Virus record (IMG/VR): IMGVR_UViG_3300006086_000017
Location: 1-36,005 of that record
Origin: a virus
DNA length: 36,005 bases
Reading direction: 5' to 3' (one strand)
Part shown: piece by piece, positions 6,900 through 16,072 of the stretch
Layout of the letters: every line of letters begins with the position of its first letter
Position numbering within the stretch: the stretch's first letter is position 1
Made by a program: the position numbers and the translations under genes
The notes under the pieces: generated by a model
Databases searched by the model: none
The model's input: the letters and a program-made list of their open reading frames with translations, nothing else
What the model was told of the DNA's origin: nothing

Positions 6900-7185
6900 T
6901 TTTTAGGTTTTTGGATCTCTCTTTGGCGTCGGCAATTTTGTCCTTTCGCCAAGTATGTATTCCATTTAAGGTGGCAAATAAGGCCGAAAGAAAACCGAAA
7001 ATAATGGCCAAGTAAGAGATTAAGACAAAAAATTGATTCACTAACGGGTTTATTCCGTTAGATATTTGAACCATATTTAACCGGATAAAATTAAACAGTA
7101 AACCGGATCCTATTCCGGCTCCGGCTCCGGTCTTAGGATCCAGGTTTTCAAATAATTTTGAAATTGAGTGAAAAATATGATTCAT
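6892..7185 (-). CDS. Probable holin
   Basis: A 97-residue protein with a glycine-rich semi-hydrophobic region (GAGAGIGSGLLFNFI, 20-34) and a clear membrane helix at about 51-74 (FFVLISYLAIIFGFLSALFATL), then a strongly basic tail (KDKIADAKERSKNLKNG). Size, topology, basic C-terminus and position just upstream of the lysozyme are those of phage holins, which open the inner membrane for the endolysin. No specific holin family is recognised. An upstream region containing the 7855-7873 motif may drive this block together with the gene before it. Confidence 0.7.
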   Translation of the reverse strand: MNHIFHSISKLFENLDPKTGAGAGIGSGLLFNFIRLNMVQISNGINPLVNQFFVLISYLAIIFGFLSALFATLNGIHTWRKDKIADAKERSKNLKNG

Positions 7186-7196
7186 TTATAAAGGGT

Positions 7197-7823
7197 TTAA
7201 AAAAAGTCTATGACCTTACAGCTCTTAGGTTCCGGTTGGTTTTTTAGATTTCCGTAATTATCTTCAATCTCAGGATCCTTTTTGTCCGCTCCGTCGTATT
7301 CGAGTGGATTAAAGGCCCTATCATTTATATCATCGCCCTTCTTTTTTTGAAAAGAAATTTTTTCTAACTCCTCGAATGTTGCGGGATCTTCATATTCGAA
7401 GAAATCGTCCAGGATGTAAAAATTAAAGTCCTCTAATTGTGTAAAGGAAAGGTCCTTGGTATCGGTATTAATAAAATACGTCCGAACGGGATAGGTCTCC
7501 TCGTTTAGTTGTTGAATGACTTTATTAACCTCCTTTTGCCCTTCCTTGGTGTACCTGAAATTCCCGTCCGGCCCCTTTAACAGTTCTTTTGTTGCGGGAT
7601 CTTCTAAGGCGTGATCGACCAAAACGTCTCGATATTTGGCATTATACTTTTCAAGGTTTTTATCGATATCGTCAATAACCCGTTTCATCGCATAAGCCCG
7701 TCGAGTATTTAACTCGGCCCCGTTCGGATTATCCTCCTTTTTTGCATTGATATACATTAAAGCGGAGTTCTTAAACTTCATTTGTTCTCCAATTGTCCGG
7801 TAAATAGTGGTTCTGTTAGCCAT
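7197..7823 (-). CDS. Phage protein of unknown function between fibre and lysis genes
   Basis: A 208-residue acidic, soluble protein with mixed helix and strand. The N-terminus (MANRTTIYRTIGEQMKF) is followed by a helical charged stretch and an Asp/Glu-rich C-terminal third ending in KVIDFF. No signal peptide, membrane segment or known motif. It has its own CAATTGT/TAACTTTG promoter-like element about 30-50 bases upstream of the ATG, so it begins the late lysis transcript. It might be a fibre assembly chaperone or lysis regulator by position only. Confidence 0.55.
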   Translation of the reverse strand: MANRTTIYRTIGEQMKFKNSALMYINAKKEDNPNGAELNTRRAYAMKRVIDDIDKNLEKYNAKYRDVLVDHALEDPATKELLKGPDGNFRYTKEGQKEVNKVIQQLNEETYPVRTYFINTDTKDLSFTQLEDFNFYILDDFFEYEDPATFEELEKISFQKKKGDDINDRAFNPLEYDGADKKDPEIEDNYGNLKNQPEPKSCKVIDFF

Positions 7824-7854
7824 TTTTTAAGTTTTTGAGTTTTAAATTATTATA

Positions 7855-7873
7855 CCAAAGTTAACAATTGTGA
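7855..7873 (-). promoter_or_regulatory. CAATTGT promoter-like element upstream of 7823 gene
   Basis: The minus strand reads TCACAATTGT then TAACTTTG, a perfect TAnnTTTG match to the Bacteroidota -7 box. It lies about 30 bases upstream of the ATG at 7823 and just after the fibre gene. No TTTG is seen at the normal -33 position; CACAATTGT occupies the spacer instead. Confidence 0.6.
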
Positions 7874-7889
7874 GATTTTTTACTAATTA

Positions 7890-10800
7890 TTATCGAGATC
7901 CTATAAGTAGCCAATTGGTTCCGTCGGAGGCATAAATTAAACTTGATCCCGCGGTGCCTATATTGGCCAAAGTAACCGAATTGGTAAGGGTTCCGGAATA
8001 ATTTTGAATGGTATTGGTTGCGCCGGTGGTTCCAATGGTAATCGTTTGGGTATTGGACATAGCCCTGGTTAAAATAAATATAGCTCCGGCGTTGGTTGTG
8101 GCTGAGGGGATCGTATAGGATCCAGAGGCGGAGGGATTGAAAACAAAAAAAGTACCTCCGGAAAAATTAGAGGCGTTTAAAATACCGGTTGTAACGGTAA
8201 CAAGTCCAGGCGTTAAGGTAACCGATCCCTTATTTGTTATATTTTGGAAAGAGCAACCGTTTGCGATCCCTGTTTGAGTTATACTTCCCGTAATATTTAC
8301 GCCGGTTGGCAAAAACGTAATAGGATTCACTAAGCTTGGATTTGCTCCGACGGTTTGACTTGCCGAAGAGGAGTACCAACCTAAATTACCGGTGGTCGCA
8401 TCAAATTGAAATAATCCCATATACCCCGCCGTTACGACGGCCCTGGTTGACGTAGTGGGCTGATAGGCATTGAAAGAAATACCCTTAGCCGATCCGGTGG
8501 AATTATCATCCAATATAAATACGGGATAGGCGGATCCAAATTGCGCCCAAATATTTACGCCGGTGGTCGCATATGGAGTACCGACCCCGACGGTTAAGGT
8601 TCCCATTCCTCCGTTTCCCGAAATATTAAAATTTGCGGTTTGTTGCGCCGTAGAATTAAAAATTCCAGACGATAAAAATGGGCTTATAACTGATTGATAA
8701 CCTTGACTTATATTGCCTTGGCCGGTGTCGGTCAAATGAATATTATCCGTATTTATATTACCCTGGACGTTCGGATCCTGGTATTTATTGACGTCCACAA
8801 TACCAACAGGATAGCCAAAAAAGGTATTTCTAATATAGTTTACTTTGGCATTGTTTAAAACGGAGGCGGAGGCGGTCGATCCGTTTGAAGGACTTATCGC
8901 GTAGCCGGTAGGCGTCATGTAGGGGATTAATCCTACAATAACCGGAGGACATACATTCGGAATCCTCAGCGTTCCAATGTAATCGAGGTAAACCGGATTT
9001 GTGGAAGATCCTCCGGAGGCGGTAATCGTTACCGTATGAGAGCCGGCTCCTAAATTTCTCAATACTACGGCGTACGGTTGTCGAGTGGTTGTATTAGAGG
9101 CCCCGTCTTGGATCCCATTTGCTTGACCATTTCCATTATAGGATCCTGTAATGGCTCCGGAGTCGATTGACCAAGAAAAAGATCCACATTTTTGCGCGGT
9201 TCCGTCCGTATTCCAGGTGCCTATAACGAGCGTCGGTCCGGTAAAGGAATAGGTTTTTGTCGAAGTACTTGAGGTGGCATATATGCCGGTCCCTCCATTA
9301 TATCCGGCCTTATCGCCAATCGCTCCGACCGTCAAAGCGGTCCAGGATCCCGCGCCGGTGGTTAAGGCGGAGGCCGGGGTAATCGATCCCAAAAAGGCGG
9401 AGGCGAGTAGGGAGGATAGTCCTCCTAAAACAGTTCCTATGGTACCGGTCGAAGATCCTCCGTAACGAACGTCGTTAAATCCAAAAAGAGAAGTTATAAG
9501 ATTAGTGTTATTTACCGGAATGTACCGGTTAGCATTTACGCCGGCTTGATAACCACCTGTTCCGGATACGGCCCAATTGGTTAAAGATAGTCCCGTTTGA
9601 CCTGCAAACTGATAAATATATCCTTTGGTCGTAGGGGTACTTGCTAGATAACCGGTTGTATATGAATCGCCGAAGGATAGCATACTCGTAACCCCTCCCA
9701 AAACGATTTTGGAGGCATTGTAAATGGCTTGATTTTGCAATTGGGCAAAACCATTCAGTATGGTCGTCGACGCCGTTAAATTTAGGCTTGAATTACTTGG
9801 CAAGCCCGTTAAAGGACTGGATAAAGAAAGTCCGGAGGATCCGGAACCAAGGCCTACCCATCCGCCATTTTGAAAAAATTGAAACAGGTTGGTTGTCGTA
9901 TTATACCCGATTTGACCGTTTACGGATATATTCGGATTGGTCGCAAAGGCCGGAACCAACAACTCTAATCCTTGGGAAAAATCCGCCGTATTTCCGATAA
10001 GGGTTAAATTCCCGTTTTTTACAGTCGCTCCGGAGTTTAAGTTTGCGTTTCCTGTTACATTTAAAGAAGATCCAAAGGTACCGGATCCGGTAATATTTAG
10101 GGATCCTGTTTGCGGGGTACCCGTCCCGTTATTTTGAATATAATTGGCCGAGTTTGAATAAGGCGCAAAAGTATTGGCGGGAATAGTCGTTTGGTAACCG
10201 GCCAGGGTGGTCGTTAGGGTCGAGGAGGTTACGTAAGGCGATAGGGCCGAACTGGTAATATAACCGGCGGGATTAGAGCTATCATAAGGGGTAAATCCAA
10301 GCGCGCTAGTAATATCGGTACCTATTAAACTTAAGGCTCCTGTCCGTCCGTTAAAGCTTATAACCTCGCTTGCGATACCGTCAATCTTATCCCAAGTCGT
10401 TCCATCGAAGTAAACCTCATCGCCGACATTCCAGGAATTAACTCCGTCCAAGGTGGTCGATCCGGCTACAGATACTTTATAAAGATATCCTTTGGTTCCC
10501 GTTCCGGAGGTTAAGGCCGGTGAATTGGTAGACGCATTCCAAACCCCTTGATATACGATTCCTCCGGAAAGGCCATTTATTAAATTATAGAGCTTTCCAA
10601 TCGCCGTAATAGTTGTATCGGTGGCGGATATGGTTCCGGATAACGAGGAGAAACCGGTTAAAGGGCTGTTTAAGGTAATATATGGGTTATTATCAAGAGA
10701 TCCATCGGCTTTAAGGAAGTAACTTGAGTCATGGCCTGATACGATAATTTTTGTAGATGTTATTTGACCAAAATATGACGGATCGGATACTCGTACCCCT

Positions 10801-11681
10801 CCGGCTCCGGAATAGGCGAAAAAAGCGTCTAATTGGCCAATAGATCCGGATCCGGAAACCGCCGGAGCGACGGCTACGAATCCCGCGTGCTGATTAACCG
10901 TTCCATTACTCAAAAGCATTTCTGATTGAAAGGACTTGGTAAAATTTGTAGTCCCTCCGGCTCCGGAAACTTCAATCGTTCCATATACAGATCCTCCGGC
11001 GTTTACAACACCGGACGTATGCGATAATTTTACGTATCCTTCTACCCCTTGGATGGTTCCTGGATTGGAAACAGTTTGATTTGTCCTAAATATGGCATTT
11101 ACCGGAGCGGTATTGGTCGCGTTCGCATTCGTATAAGCGGACAAAATCCTTACGGGAACGGGCATATTGCTAATATCGTCCGAGGTCAGGGCAAAAGTAC
11201 CGGTTCCGTCAATATAGAAACTAGCCCCTGTTTGCGGACTGGTTTGGTTTAAAATAGCCTGCGCCTTTACCGAATTTGAGATTAAAGGAGAAAGGTCCGT
11301 TCCATTTAGGTATTTATTATTTGCCCCTTGGGGAATATCGTCGGTAGTAAGGGTAAAGACTCCATTATTCGGAGTAATTCCATTAATCGAACCAATAGGC
11401 GTAGGGATTGTATATTGAACACCCCAATTCCCGTTTTGCTTTTGAAGTATTTGACCGGTAAGCGTATTCCAGGCGACATCGTTATTATTGCCAAAATTAT
11501 TTTGAGGAGTCGATTGAAGAAAGGAGAATTCGGCTCCTAAACTTGCTTTGCTATTAAAATAATTCGCCATTTCCAGGGCCGTAACCTTATCGGTCGCGTA
11601 GCCTGAAAATTGAACGATTGGAAATAAGTCCGAATCTTGTATTCCGGAGGCCGGTGGTAATTGTGAAATTGGTAAGTCCAT
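7890..11681 (-). CDS. Tail fibre with SGNH-hydrolase (esterase) domain
   Basis: A 1263-residue fibre, the largest gene here. Residues 1-60 (MDLPISQLPPASGIQ...DSDLFPIVQF) are a typical fibre attachment region. A repetitive Gly/Ser/Thr-rich shaft follows, including the common 'YQGVWNAS...GYLYKVSVAG...WNVGDEVYFDGTTW' module. An SGNH hydrolase domain spans about 660-1000: block I GDSY with Ser673, VSGTGG as block II, GFND with Asn736, and DNIH with Asp979 and His982. This fold removes acyl groups from glycans, suggesting deacetylation of a host surface polysaccharide during adsorption. The C-terminal 250 residues are more beta-rich fibre. It follows the connector gene and has many GGATCC sites. 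Confidence 0.88.
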   Translation of the reverse strand: MDLPISQLPPASGIQDSDLFPIVQFSGYATDKVTALEMANYFNSKASLGAEFSFLQSTPQNNFGNNNDVAWNTLTGQILQKQNGNWGVQYTIPTPIGSINGITPNNGVFTLTTDDIPQGANNKYLNGTDLSPLISNSVKAQAILNQTSPQTGASFYIDGTGTFALTSDDISNMPVPVRILSAYTNANATNTAPVNAIFRTNQTVSNPGTIQGVEGYVKLSHTSGVVNAGGSVYGTIEVSGAGGTTNFTKSFQSEMLLSNGTVNQHAGFVAVAPAVSGSGSIGQLDAFFAYSGAGGVRVSDPSYFGQITSTKIIVSGHDSSYFLKADGSLDNNPYITLNSPLTGFSSLSGTISATDTTITAIGKLYNLINGLSGGIVYQGVWNASTNSPALTSGTGTKGYLYKVSVAGSTTLDGVNSWNVGDEVYFDGTTWDKIDGIASEVISFNGRTGALSLIGTDITSALGFTPYDSSNPAGYITSSALSPYVTSSTLTTTLAGYQTTIPANTFAPYSNSANYIQNNGTGTPQTGSLNITGSGTFGSSLNVTGNANLNSGATVKNGNLTLIGNTADFSQGLELLVPAFATNPNISVNGQIGYNTTTNLFQFFQNGGWVGLGSGSSGLSLSSPLTGLPSNSSLNLTASTTILNGFAQLQNQAIYNASKIVLGGVTSMLSFGDSYTTGYLASTPTTKGYIYQFAGQTGLSLTNWAVSGTGGYQAGVNANRYIPVNNTNLITSLFGFNDVRYGGSSTGTIGTVLGGLSSLLASAFLGSITPASALTTGAGSWTALTVGAIGDKAGYNGGTGIYATSSTSTKTYSFTGPTLVIGTWNTDGTAQKCGSFSWSIDSGAITGSYNGNGQANGIQDGASNTTTRQPYAVVLRNLGAGSHTVTITASGGSSTNPVYLDYIGTLRIPNVCPPVIVGLIPYMTPTGYAISPSNGSTASASVLNNAKVNYIRNTFFGYPVGIVDVNKYQDPNVQGNINTDNIHLTDTGQGNISQGYQSVISPFLSSGIFNSTAQQTANFNISGNGGMGTLTVGVGTPYATTGVNIWAQFGSAYPVFILDDNSTGSAKGISFNAYQPTTSTRAVVTAGYMGLFQFDATTGNLGWYSSSASQTVGANPSLVNPITFLPTGVNITGSITQTGIANGCSFQNITNKGSVTLTPGLVTVTTGILNASNFSGGTFFVFNPSASGSYTIPSATTNAGAIFILTRAMSNTQTITIGTTGATNTIQNYSGTLTNSVTLANIGTAGSSLIYASDGTNWLLIGSR

Positions 11682-11685
11682 TTAT

Positions 11686-12324
11686 TTAATATCTATCAAT
11701 AAACCAATTAGGAGGCAAGCCGTTTCCAAGGCCAGGGTTTAAGTTAAAATCCGTTTTGTCAATACCGGTAATTCGTGGACCGGATCCGCGCTCCCTGTCA
11801 GCCTCCCAATTAACCCGATATAGAGGAAATAAGGATTGGTTGTTAATAAGGAATTTCTTTACCTCTTGCTCCGAGGCTTTTCCTTTAGATCTGTAATTGT
11901 TGACCATTAAGGAGAGTTCCTTATTCGTTAAAGGTGTGGACTCGTCCGTTTTCTTCTTTACGATTCCTGTAGCGGTAATATGACTATTCCCAAACTCGGT
12001 AAGCCGAGCCAGGGTAAAGTAAATAAGCATCTTCTTAAGGCCGGTGTAATAAAACGTATATCCTCCAATATCCTTATAATCAATCCCGCCGTTTAAGAGG
12101 TTTAAATATGGACTTGATAAAAGATCTGTATTAATGGTACCATCGGGATTATTGGATAGGTTGGCAAAGAAATCGGTAAACATGGCCAGGCCGAAAAACA
12201 TCTTTAAATCCAAGTCCTGAGCCTCAAGAATAAAATAATTCAACCGACCTACGGGATAATTATTTGCCAGGTCCACATAGTTTACAAAGTCGTTTTTATT
12301 AATAAGATAAACGGGGTAACTCAT
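11686..12324 (-). CDS. Head-tail connector candidate
   Basis: A 212-residue soluble protein starting MSYPVYLINKNDFVNYVDLA. The early part is helical, as in phage adaptor proteins (a position-by-position search for a target residue: 'LILEAQDLDLKMFFG'-like helix), with a polar C-terminal tail. It overlaps the portal gene by 4 bases and so is translated with it. In Bacteroidota phages a protein of about this size beside the portal is common and usually annotated as structural (I recall the DUF6712 group). The connector role is inferred from position and fold impression. It precedes the tail fibre gene by 4 bases. Confidence 0.55.
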   Translation of the reverse strand: MSYPVYLINKNDFVNYVDLANNYPVGRLNYFILEAQDLDLKMFFGLAMFTDFFANLSNNPDGTINTDLLSSPYLNLLNGGIDYKDIGGYTFYYTGLKKMLIYFTLARLTEFGNSHITATGIVKKKTDESTPLTNKELSLMVNNYRSKGKASEQEVKKFLINNQSLFPLYRVNWEADRERGSGPRITGIDKTDFNLNPGLGNGLPPNWFIDRY

Positions 12325-13628
12325 AGCTGTAATATTTCGGTTCCTTGAATCATTGCGACGGCTTGACGGGTCGTCATACCGTAAACGGCAATTAATGTAT
12401 TTATTTTGGTTTCGGGACTTAAATCGCTCAATATTAAACCGTTAATAGCCTGTCCCGCCGTGTGGCCTAGTTCGTTGGTAATGTCGTCAGTCGGTACCGG
12501 TACAATGGAAAATTTCTTTCCGGAAAAAAGATCCGGTAAATATTGCATGACCTCCGAGAAGGCCTCTTCCAATACTCTCCGCTCTCTTTTGGTCCGGTCG
12601 TTGAAATCGTGGACGGCCTGTTTTTTTTCTCCTCCGGTTTTTAGACTGGATCCTTTTTCAGATATAATAAGCTCCTCCGGAACACCAAACGAACGAATTA
12701 TATTGCTTGCAACAGCCTGAGTTGTAAATTCGAATAATTTATCATTATTTTGAATAGGATAAGGAACCAATTCCGGCTTTTCCTCATCGAAATCATATTC
12801 CATGACTAAAATCTTTTGGCCGTTTTCGGCTCCCTGGAAAGCGATAAGGTCTTTATCCATTTCGCTCTTTTTCATATACTCGGCGTTCGCCTGAGTCTTA
12901 GGATCCAGGTTCTCCGCAACTTCCCGAAGGCTTTTTTTCATTAGAATGGCCGAAGGCATAAAACCAACTTGAACGTTTCTTTTTCGAAACACCTTTAAGC
13001 CGGCGTCCGTTTCGATATCCTCTAAAGCTGAATCGCATTTCGCGAGCGGGTATTCTCTTCCATTCGGATTATGGTAATAGATTTGGCCATTATACTTATC
13101 CCAACCTCCGGAGGCTTCCACCTCAAACCGGACTCTTGCCGGATCCGGATTAAAAGGGAAAAACCAATAAATTTCCCTCTTTTTCATTCGCTGATAGGAT
13201 TTGAGTCCCCAATCAATATACAGAGCGAGCCGGCCATCGAATTCCGGATTCTCTGTATTTCCCATTCGAAGGGTTTCGATTTGGACGTAGTTTATTGAGG
13301 CGATTTCGAAATTCGCATTGTAATTAATATGCCAGGCGAAAGATTGCAGGTAGGCAAGATCCAGGGCGGAATATCGTAATAGTTTGGCGACGCTAAGTTT
13401 ATTGGAGTTGACTTTTACCTTCATCAAATCCGCGTCGTCAAAGCCATTGCCTTCAATAAAATTAGCGCGCTTATCAAAACAATCAGAGGCGGTGGGGGAG
13501 GCGTAGATAAGCTCTAAAACTCGCTGAGGATAGGCGTTATCCCAATCGTACCTTAAAATATTATACCCGTAGTCAACCCAATCGGATTTCCTATTTTCAA
13601 TTTGCGGGTAATATGTTTTTAAGGCCAT
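12321..13628 (-). CDS. Portal protein
   Basis: A 435-residue protein expected to form the dodecameric ring at one capsid vertex through which DNA enters. Supporting features are an N-terminal 'SPTASDCFDKRANFIEGNGF' region typical of portals, a central beta-rich wing (EIYWFFPFNPDPARVRFEV), a long helical stem ('NDKLFEFTTQAVASNIIRSF' and 'GVPEELI', the region where portals read 'FGVPPxLLG'), and a helical C-terminal crown (RRVLEEAFSEVMQYL). Size is in the normal range for SPP1/HK97-type portals. It is unusually placed downstream of capsid and tail genes rather than directly after TerL. Confidence 0.82.
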   Translation of the reverse strand: MALKTYYPQIENRKSDWVDYGYNILRYDWDNAYPQRVLELIYASPTASDCFDKRANFIEGNGFDDADLMKVKVNSNKLSVAKLLRYSALDLAYLQSFAWHINYNANFEIASINYVQIETLRMGNTENPEFDGRLALYIDWGLKSYQRMKKREIYWFFPFNPDPARVRFEVEASGGWDKYNGQIYYHNPNGREYPLAKCDSALEDIETDAGLKVFRKRNVQVGFMPSAILMKKSLREVAENLDPKTQANAEYMKKSEMDKDLIAFQGAENGQKILVMEYDFDEEKPELVPYPIQNNDKLFEFTTQAVASNIIRSFGVPEELIISEKGSSLKTGGEKKQAVHDFNDRTKRERRVLEEAFSEVMQYLPDLFSGKKFSIVPVPTDDITNELGHTAGQAINGLILSDLSPETKINTLIAVYGMTTRQAVAMIQGTEILQL

Positions 13629-13649
13629 AACTATAAAAAGTATTTCGCC

Positions 13650-13928
13650 TTATTCTTTCTCCTCGGCGGGTTCCGAAATCGGCTTTGTGGTAATGATTTT
13701 AGCAGGAATAATTTCCTTCGGATTGACAAGCTCCTTAAACTCTTCCAGGGTAGATATTGCCTCGCCTTTTGGGTTTTTAGGGTAATCCTGGAAATGATCT
13801 ATACAAACCGGATTTTGACCAATAAAAAAAATCGCGGACTCATCGTCCAAGGTTTCATTGGTGTAATAATTCCCGTCGGCGGAAAATTGGTGAGATCCTG
13901 GTTTTAGGATATAATATTTTGTTGCCAT
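13650..13928 (-). CDS. Small structural-region protein, unknown
   Basis: A 92-residue protein starting MATKYYILKPGSHQFSADG. The first 60 residues look like a small beta domain, and the last 30 (KIITTKPISEPAEEKE) are a flexible Pro/Glu tail. It sits between a 60-residue gene and the portal, all closely spaced. By position it may be a minor head or connector protein. No recognised family. Confidence 0.5.
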   Translation of the reverse strand: MATKYYILKPGSHQFSADGNYYTNETLDDESAIFFIGQNPVCIDHFQDYPKNPKGEAISTLEEFKELVNPKEIIPAKIITTKPISEPAEEKE

Positions 13929-13930
13929 GG

Positions 13931-14113
13931 TTATAAATTAAAATGGCTGATTACAATGTCATAGGCTCTTTTAATGCAGAGCAAACAACAATCTTTAAGC
14001 TCCAAGCCGGTTACAAGCCTATAAAGTTCCTTTAGCCTTATCAAGATCGACTCATCGTTTTGAATTTGACTAAAGGATCCTTTAAGGGCTTTGGCTGATT
14101 CTATGGCGTCCAT
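13931..14113 (-). CDS. Small helical protein, unknown
   Basis: A 60-residue protein (MDAIESAKALKGSFSQIQ...), wholly helical. A C-C-x-x-C cluster in 'DCCLLCIKRAYDIV' could bind a metal or form disulphides, but no pairing partners are obvious. It is separated by 2 bases from the next gene and 11 bases from the tail-tube candidate, so it belongs to the same unit. Function unknown. Confidence 0.5.
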   Translation of the reverse strand: MDAIESAKALKGSFSQIQNDESILIRLKELYRLVTGLELKDCCLLCIKRAYDIVISHFNL

Positions 14114-14124
14114 TTACCGGATTA

Positions 14125-14769
14125 TTAGATTATAGCCGTTTCGGTTACCGAGCTAGTTCCAACCGGAGCGGGAATAAGAGCTAAAAGGGCCGTTTTGGTC
14201 GCGTTATAATCGTATAAAATAGTAGTGGATCCCGTAGGCGGTACCTGGAAAGAGGCGGGCATATTAGGTTCCTGGACGTTTTTGGGCTTGGTTAAAATCA
14301 AGTTGAAAGATCCGGATCCATTGGCGTCGTTGGTATCCCTGGTATTGGCCGTAAGCACTAATCCGGCTCCTAATCCGTATATCTCAAAAGTCGCATCCCC
14401 TCCCTGGTATAGGTTTTCTACAATACAGAAAACACGGCCAAAAGCCAAGTTTTGCAAAATTGCTTTAACGGAGGCCGAATTTGTCAGCGCGCGGAATTTA
14501 ATCTCATGCTCATAACGGGGACCGGCGTCTAATTCAACAAGCTTATGACTTGCGGAAAAGATATTGTTAATACCCTGGATCGCATGACCGGAGGTTCCGG
14601 CGTTCATAGTAATACCGGTAACAATATTGGGATCTACATTCGAGCGAGTAATTTGGGCGTCCGCTCTATTAAATAGATAGATAAAATCGGTAATTCCGGG
14701 GACTATAGGAGACGCGCAATTAAGTAAGAGCGAGTTTTGTATATTCCCACAAACGGAGTTTAAAGGCAT
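14125..14769 (-). CDS. Major tail (tube) protein candidate
   Basis: A 214-residue, strand-rich protein with no signal peptide (MPLNSVCGNIQNSLLLNC). The pattern of Gly/Asn/Thr-rich strands with a central 'ASHKLVELDAGPRYEHEIKF' and 'FCIVENLYQGGDATFEIYG' resembles tail-tube proteins of Bacteroidota siphoviruses. Size fits, as does position directly after the capsid gene. A CAATTGT motif lies about 40-60 bases upstream, giving it strong independent expression as expected for an abundant virion protein. The alternative is a capsid decoration protein. Confidence 0.6.
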   Translation of the reverse strand: MPLNSVCGNIQNSLLLNCASPIVPGITDFIYLFNRADAQITRSNVDPNIVTGITMNAGTSGHAIQGINNIFSASHKLVELDAGPRYEHEIKFRALTNSASVKAILQNLAFGRVFCIVENLYQGGDATFEIYGLGAGLVLTANTRDTNDANGSGSFNLILTKPKNVQEPNMPASFQVPPTGSTTILYDYNATKTALLALIPAPVGTSSVTETAII

Positions 14770-14808
14770 TTTCTTTTATTTTAAGGGTTAAAACCTATAT
14801 AATATTGG

Positions 14809-14828
14809 CTTATGGTAACAATTGTGAA
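14809..14828 (-). promoter_or_regulatory. CAATTGT motif between capsid and tail-tube candidate
   Basis: The minus strand reads TTCACAATTGTTACCATAAG in the 63-base gap between the capsid stop (14833) and the ATG at 14769. It keeps the full TTCACAATTGTTA half of the motif but lacks a TTTG after it. Its place between two presumably abundant structural proteins suggests an internal promoter. Confidence 0.5.
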
Positions 14829-14832
14829 CTTT

Positions 14833-16047
14833 TTAGTTTTCAGAAGGACGCAACCAAAGAATTTCGTTTCCGAACTTAAAGTTCGTATCGGATTTCATTC
14901 TTGCCTTCATCCTCACAAAGTTGTCCAGCGTTACATCCCCCAAATATTTTACTCTCAAATCGGTATCGTCGCTCAACAAATCAACTCCTAAGAATAGATT
15001 AGAGGTTCTTGCAACCATAATAGAGTTGCCATTCCAAAAATTCATGGCCTCTAAGCTCATTCCCTCGAAATCGGTGGATTTTTTCTGAGGATACGCATTT
15101 AAGACGTTGATTGCCTTTTCGCTTTGAGCGGTCCTATAAGCATACATAATATGATAAGGGGCCAAGATCTTAATATCGTCTTGTTGGCGATCCGCCTCGT
15201 CAATTTGAGCGTAAATCGAGGATAATACCGTCAATACGTTCGATACGTTAATGAATTGGGCGGTTCCTCCTGTCGAAGTTCCGGTAAAGGAGGCCAAGGT
15301 TCTATTTAACCGGTTGTAATTCGCGTACAACTGAAAGGAGTTCGGTTGAGTATTGCGAATAACATAGGATTGGCCTTGTAAAGAGATCGGCGTTCCAAAT
15401 GTATTATCGGTAATATTACCGGTTACGGTTACAAGGGTAACCACGTCCCCGTCTCTGAATGGATTGTCCGATCCGCTATAGGTTACCCTTCCGGTGTCAT
15501 CAATCGCGGTAATAACCACCTCGGTCGTTTTTAGGTTCAGTTTGAAAACGGACCCGTCCGCTTCAACCCTAGGTAATAAGCCAGGGTAATTATCGGTAAA
15601 GATGGCGTTCGGGGTTCCTTGTTTCCCTCTATAGTAAAGGGATTCGTTTAACTGAGCAATTTTAGGGATGTAACGATTAACCATCCAATCGCTTAAGTAG
15701 GTTGGGGCTTCGTAATCTCCAAAAGCTCCGGACTTCATGTCCCTGGACTCCCAAGATTTAACCAAGTCCGAATAATTCAGTTGTTGCATGAATTCATACG
15801 GTACCGGTTGAACGTAGGTCTCATTTTGAGATGGTTGGGAATTTTGAGGAGAAAAAGCATCAGAAGGATTTTGAAAAAATACGACGTCATCCAGGTCAAG
15901 AATGGTATCCTTAAATTTTACATCCTCCATAACGGTCCAAAAACCTCTTTTTACAGAATCAGCACCTAATAAAGTCGCCGCCATAAAGCCCTTTTTAAGC
16001 TCTCCGGCGTAGGTATTCGCGACAAATTGAATTTGGTTACTAGGCAT
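14833..16047 (-). CDS. Major capsid protein with an inserted beta domain
   Basis: A 404-residue protein directly after the prohead protease. The N-terminal arm, 'YEAPTYLSDWMVNRYIPKI' helix and C-terminal 'YLGDVTLDNFVRMKARMKSD' strand-helix ending fit an HK97-type fold as seen in Bacteroidota phages. Residues about 175-268 look like an insertion: 'GRVTYSGSDNPFRDGDVVTL', then 'SYVIRNTQPNSFQL' and 'STGGTA'. This matches the FCCH-like virion beta domain (nGD.V... y.V....nsF.L...GG) used as a surface decoration in phages. It probably projects from the capsid. Identity as major capsid is inferred from context and fold. Confidence 0.78.
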   Translation of the reverse strand: MPSNQIQFVANTYAGELKKGFMAATLLGADSVKRGFWTVMEDVKFKDTILDLDDVVFFQNPSDAFSPQNSQPSQNETYVQPVPYEFMQQLNYSDLVKSWESRDMKSGAFGDYEAPTYLSDWMVNRYIPKIAQLNESLYYRGKQGTPNAIFTDNYPGLLPRVEADGSVFKLNLKTTEVVITAIDDTGRVTYSGSDNPFRDGDVVTLVTVTGNITDNTFGTPISLQGQSYVIRNTQPNSFQLYANYNRLNRTLASFTGTSTGGTAQFINVSNVLTVLSSIYAQIDEADRQQDDIKILAPYHIMYAYRTAQSEKAINVLNAYPQKKSTDFEGMSLEAMNFWNGNSIMVARTSNLFLGVDLLSDDTDLRVKYLGDVTLDNFVRMKARMKSDTNFKFGNEILWLRPSEN

Positions 16048-16072
16048 TTTTATATTTTTTTATAGAGTTTAA

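Noticed and set aside
8000-11600. Repeats in the tail fibre as a repeat array
   Set aside because: They are loose amino-acid level repetition (Gly/Ser/Thr-rich shaft) without regular DNA units, so neither CRISPR nor a tandem DNA array.
11657-11668. Extra CAATTGT-like copy near the fibre start
   Set aside because: It reads CACAATTACC, lacks the core TTGT and TTTG box, and lies within coding sequence.
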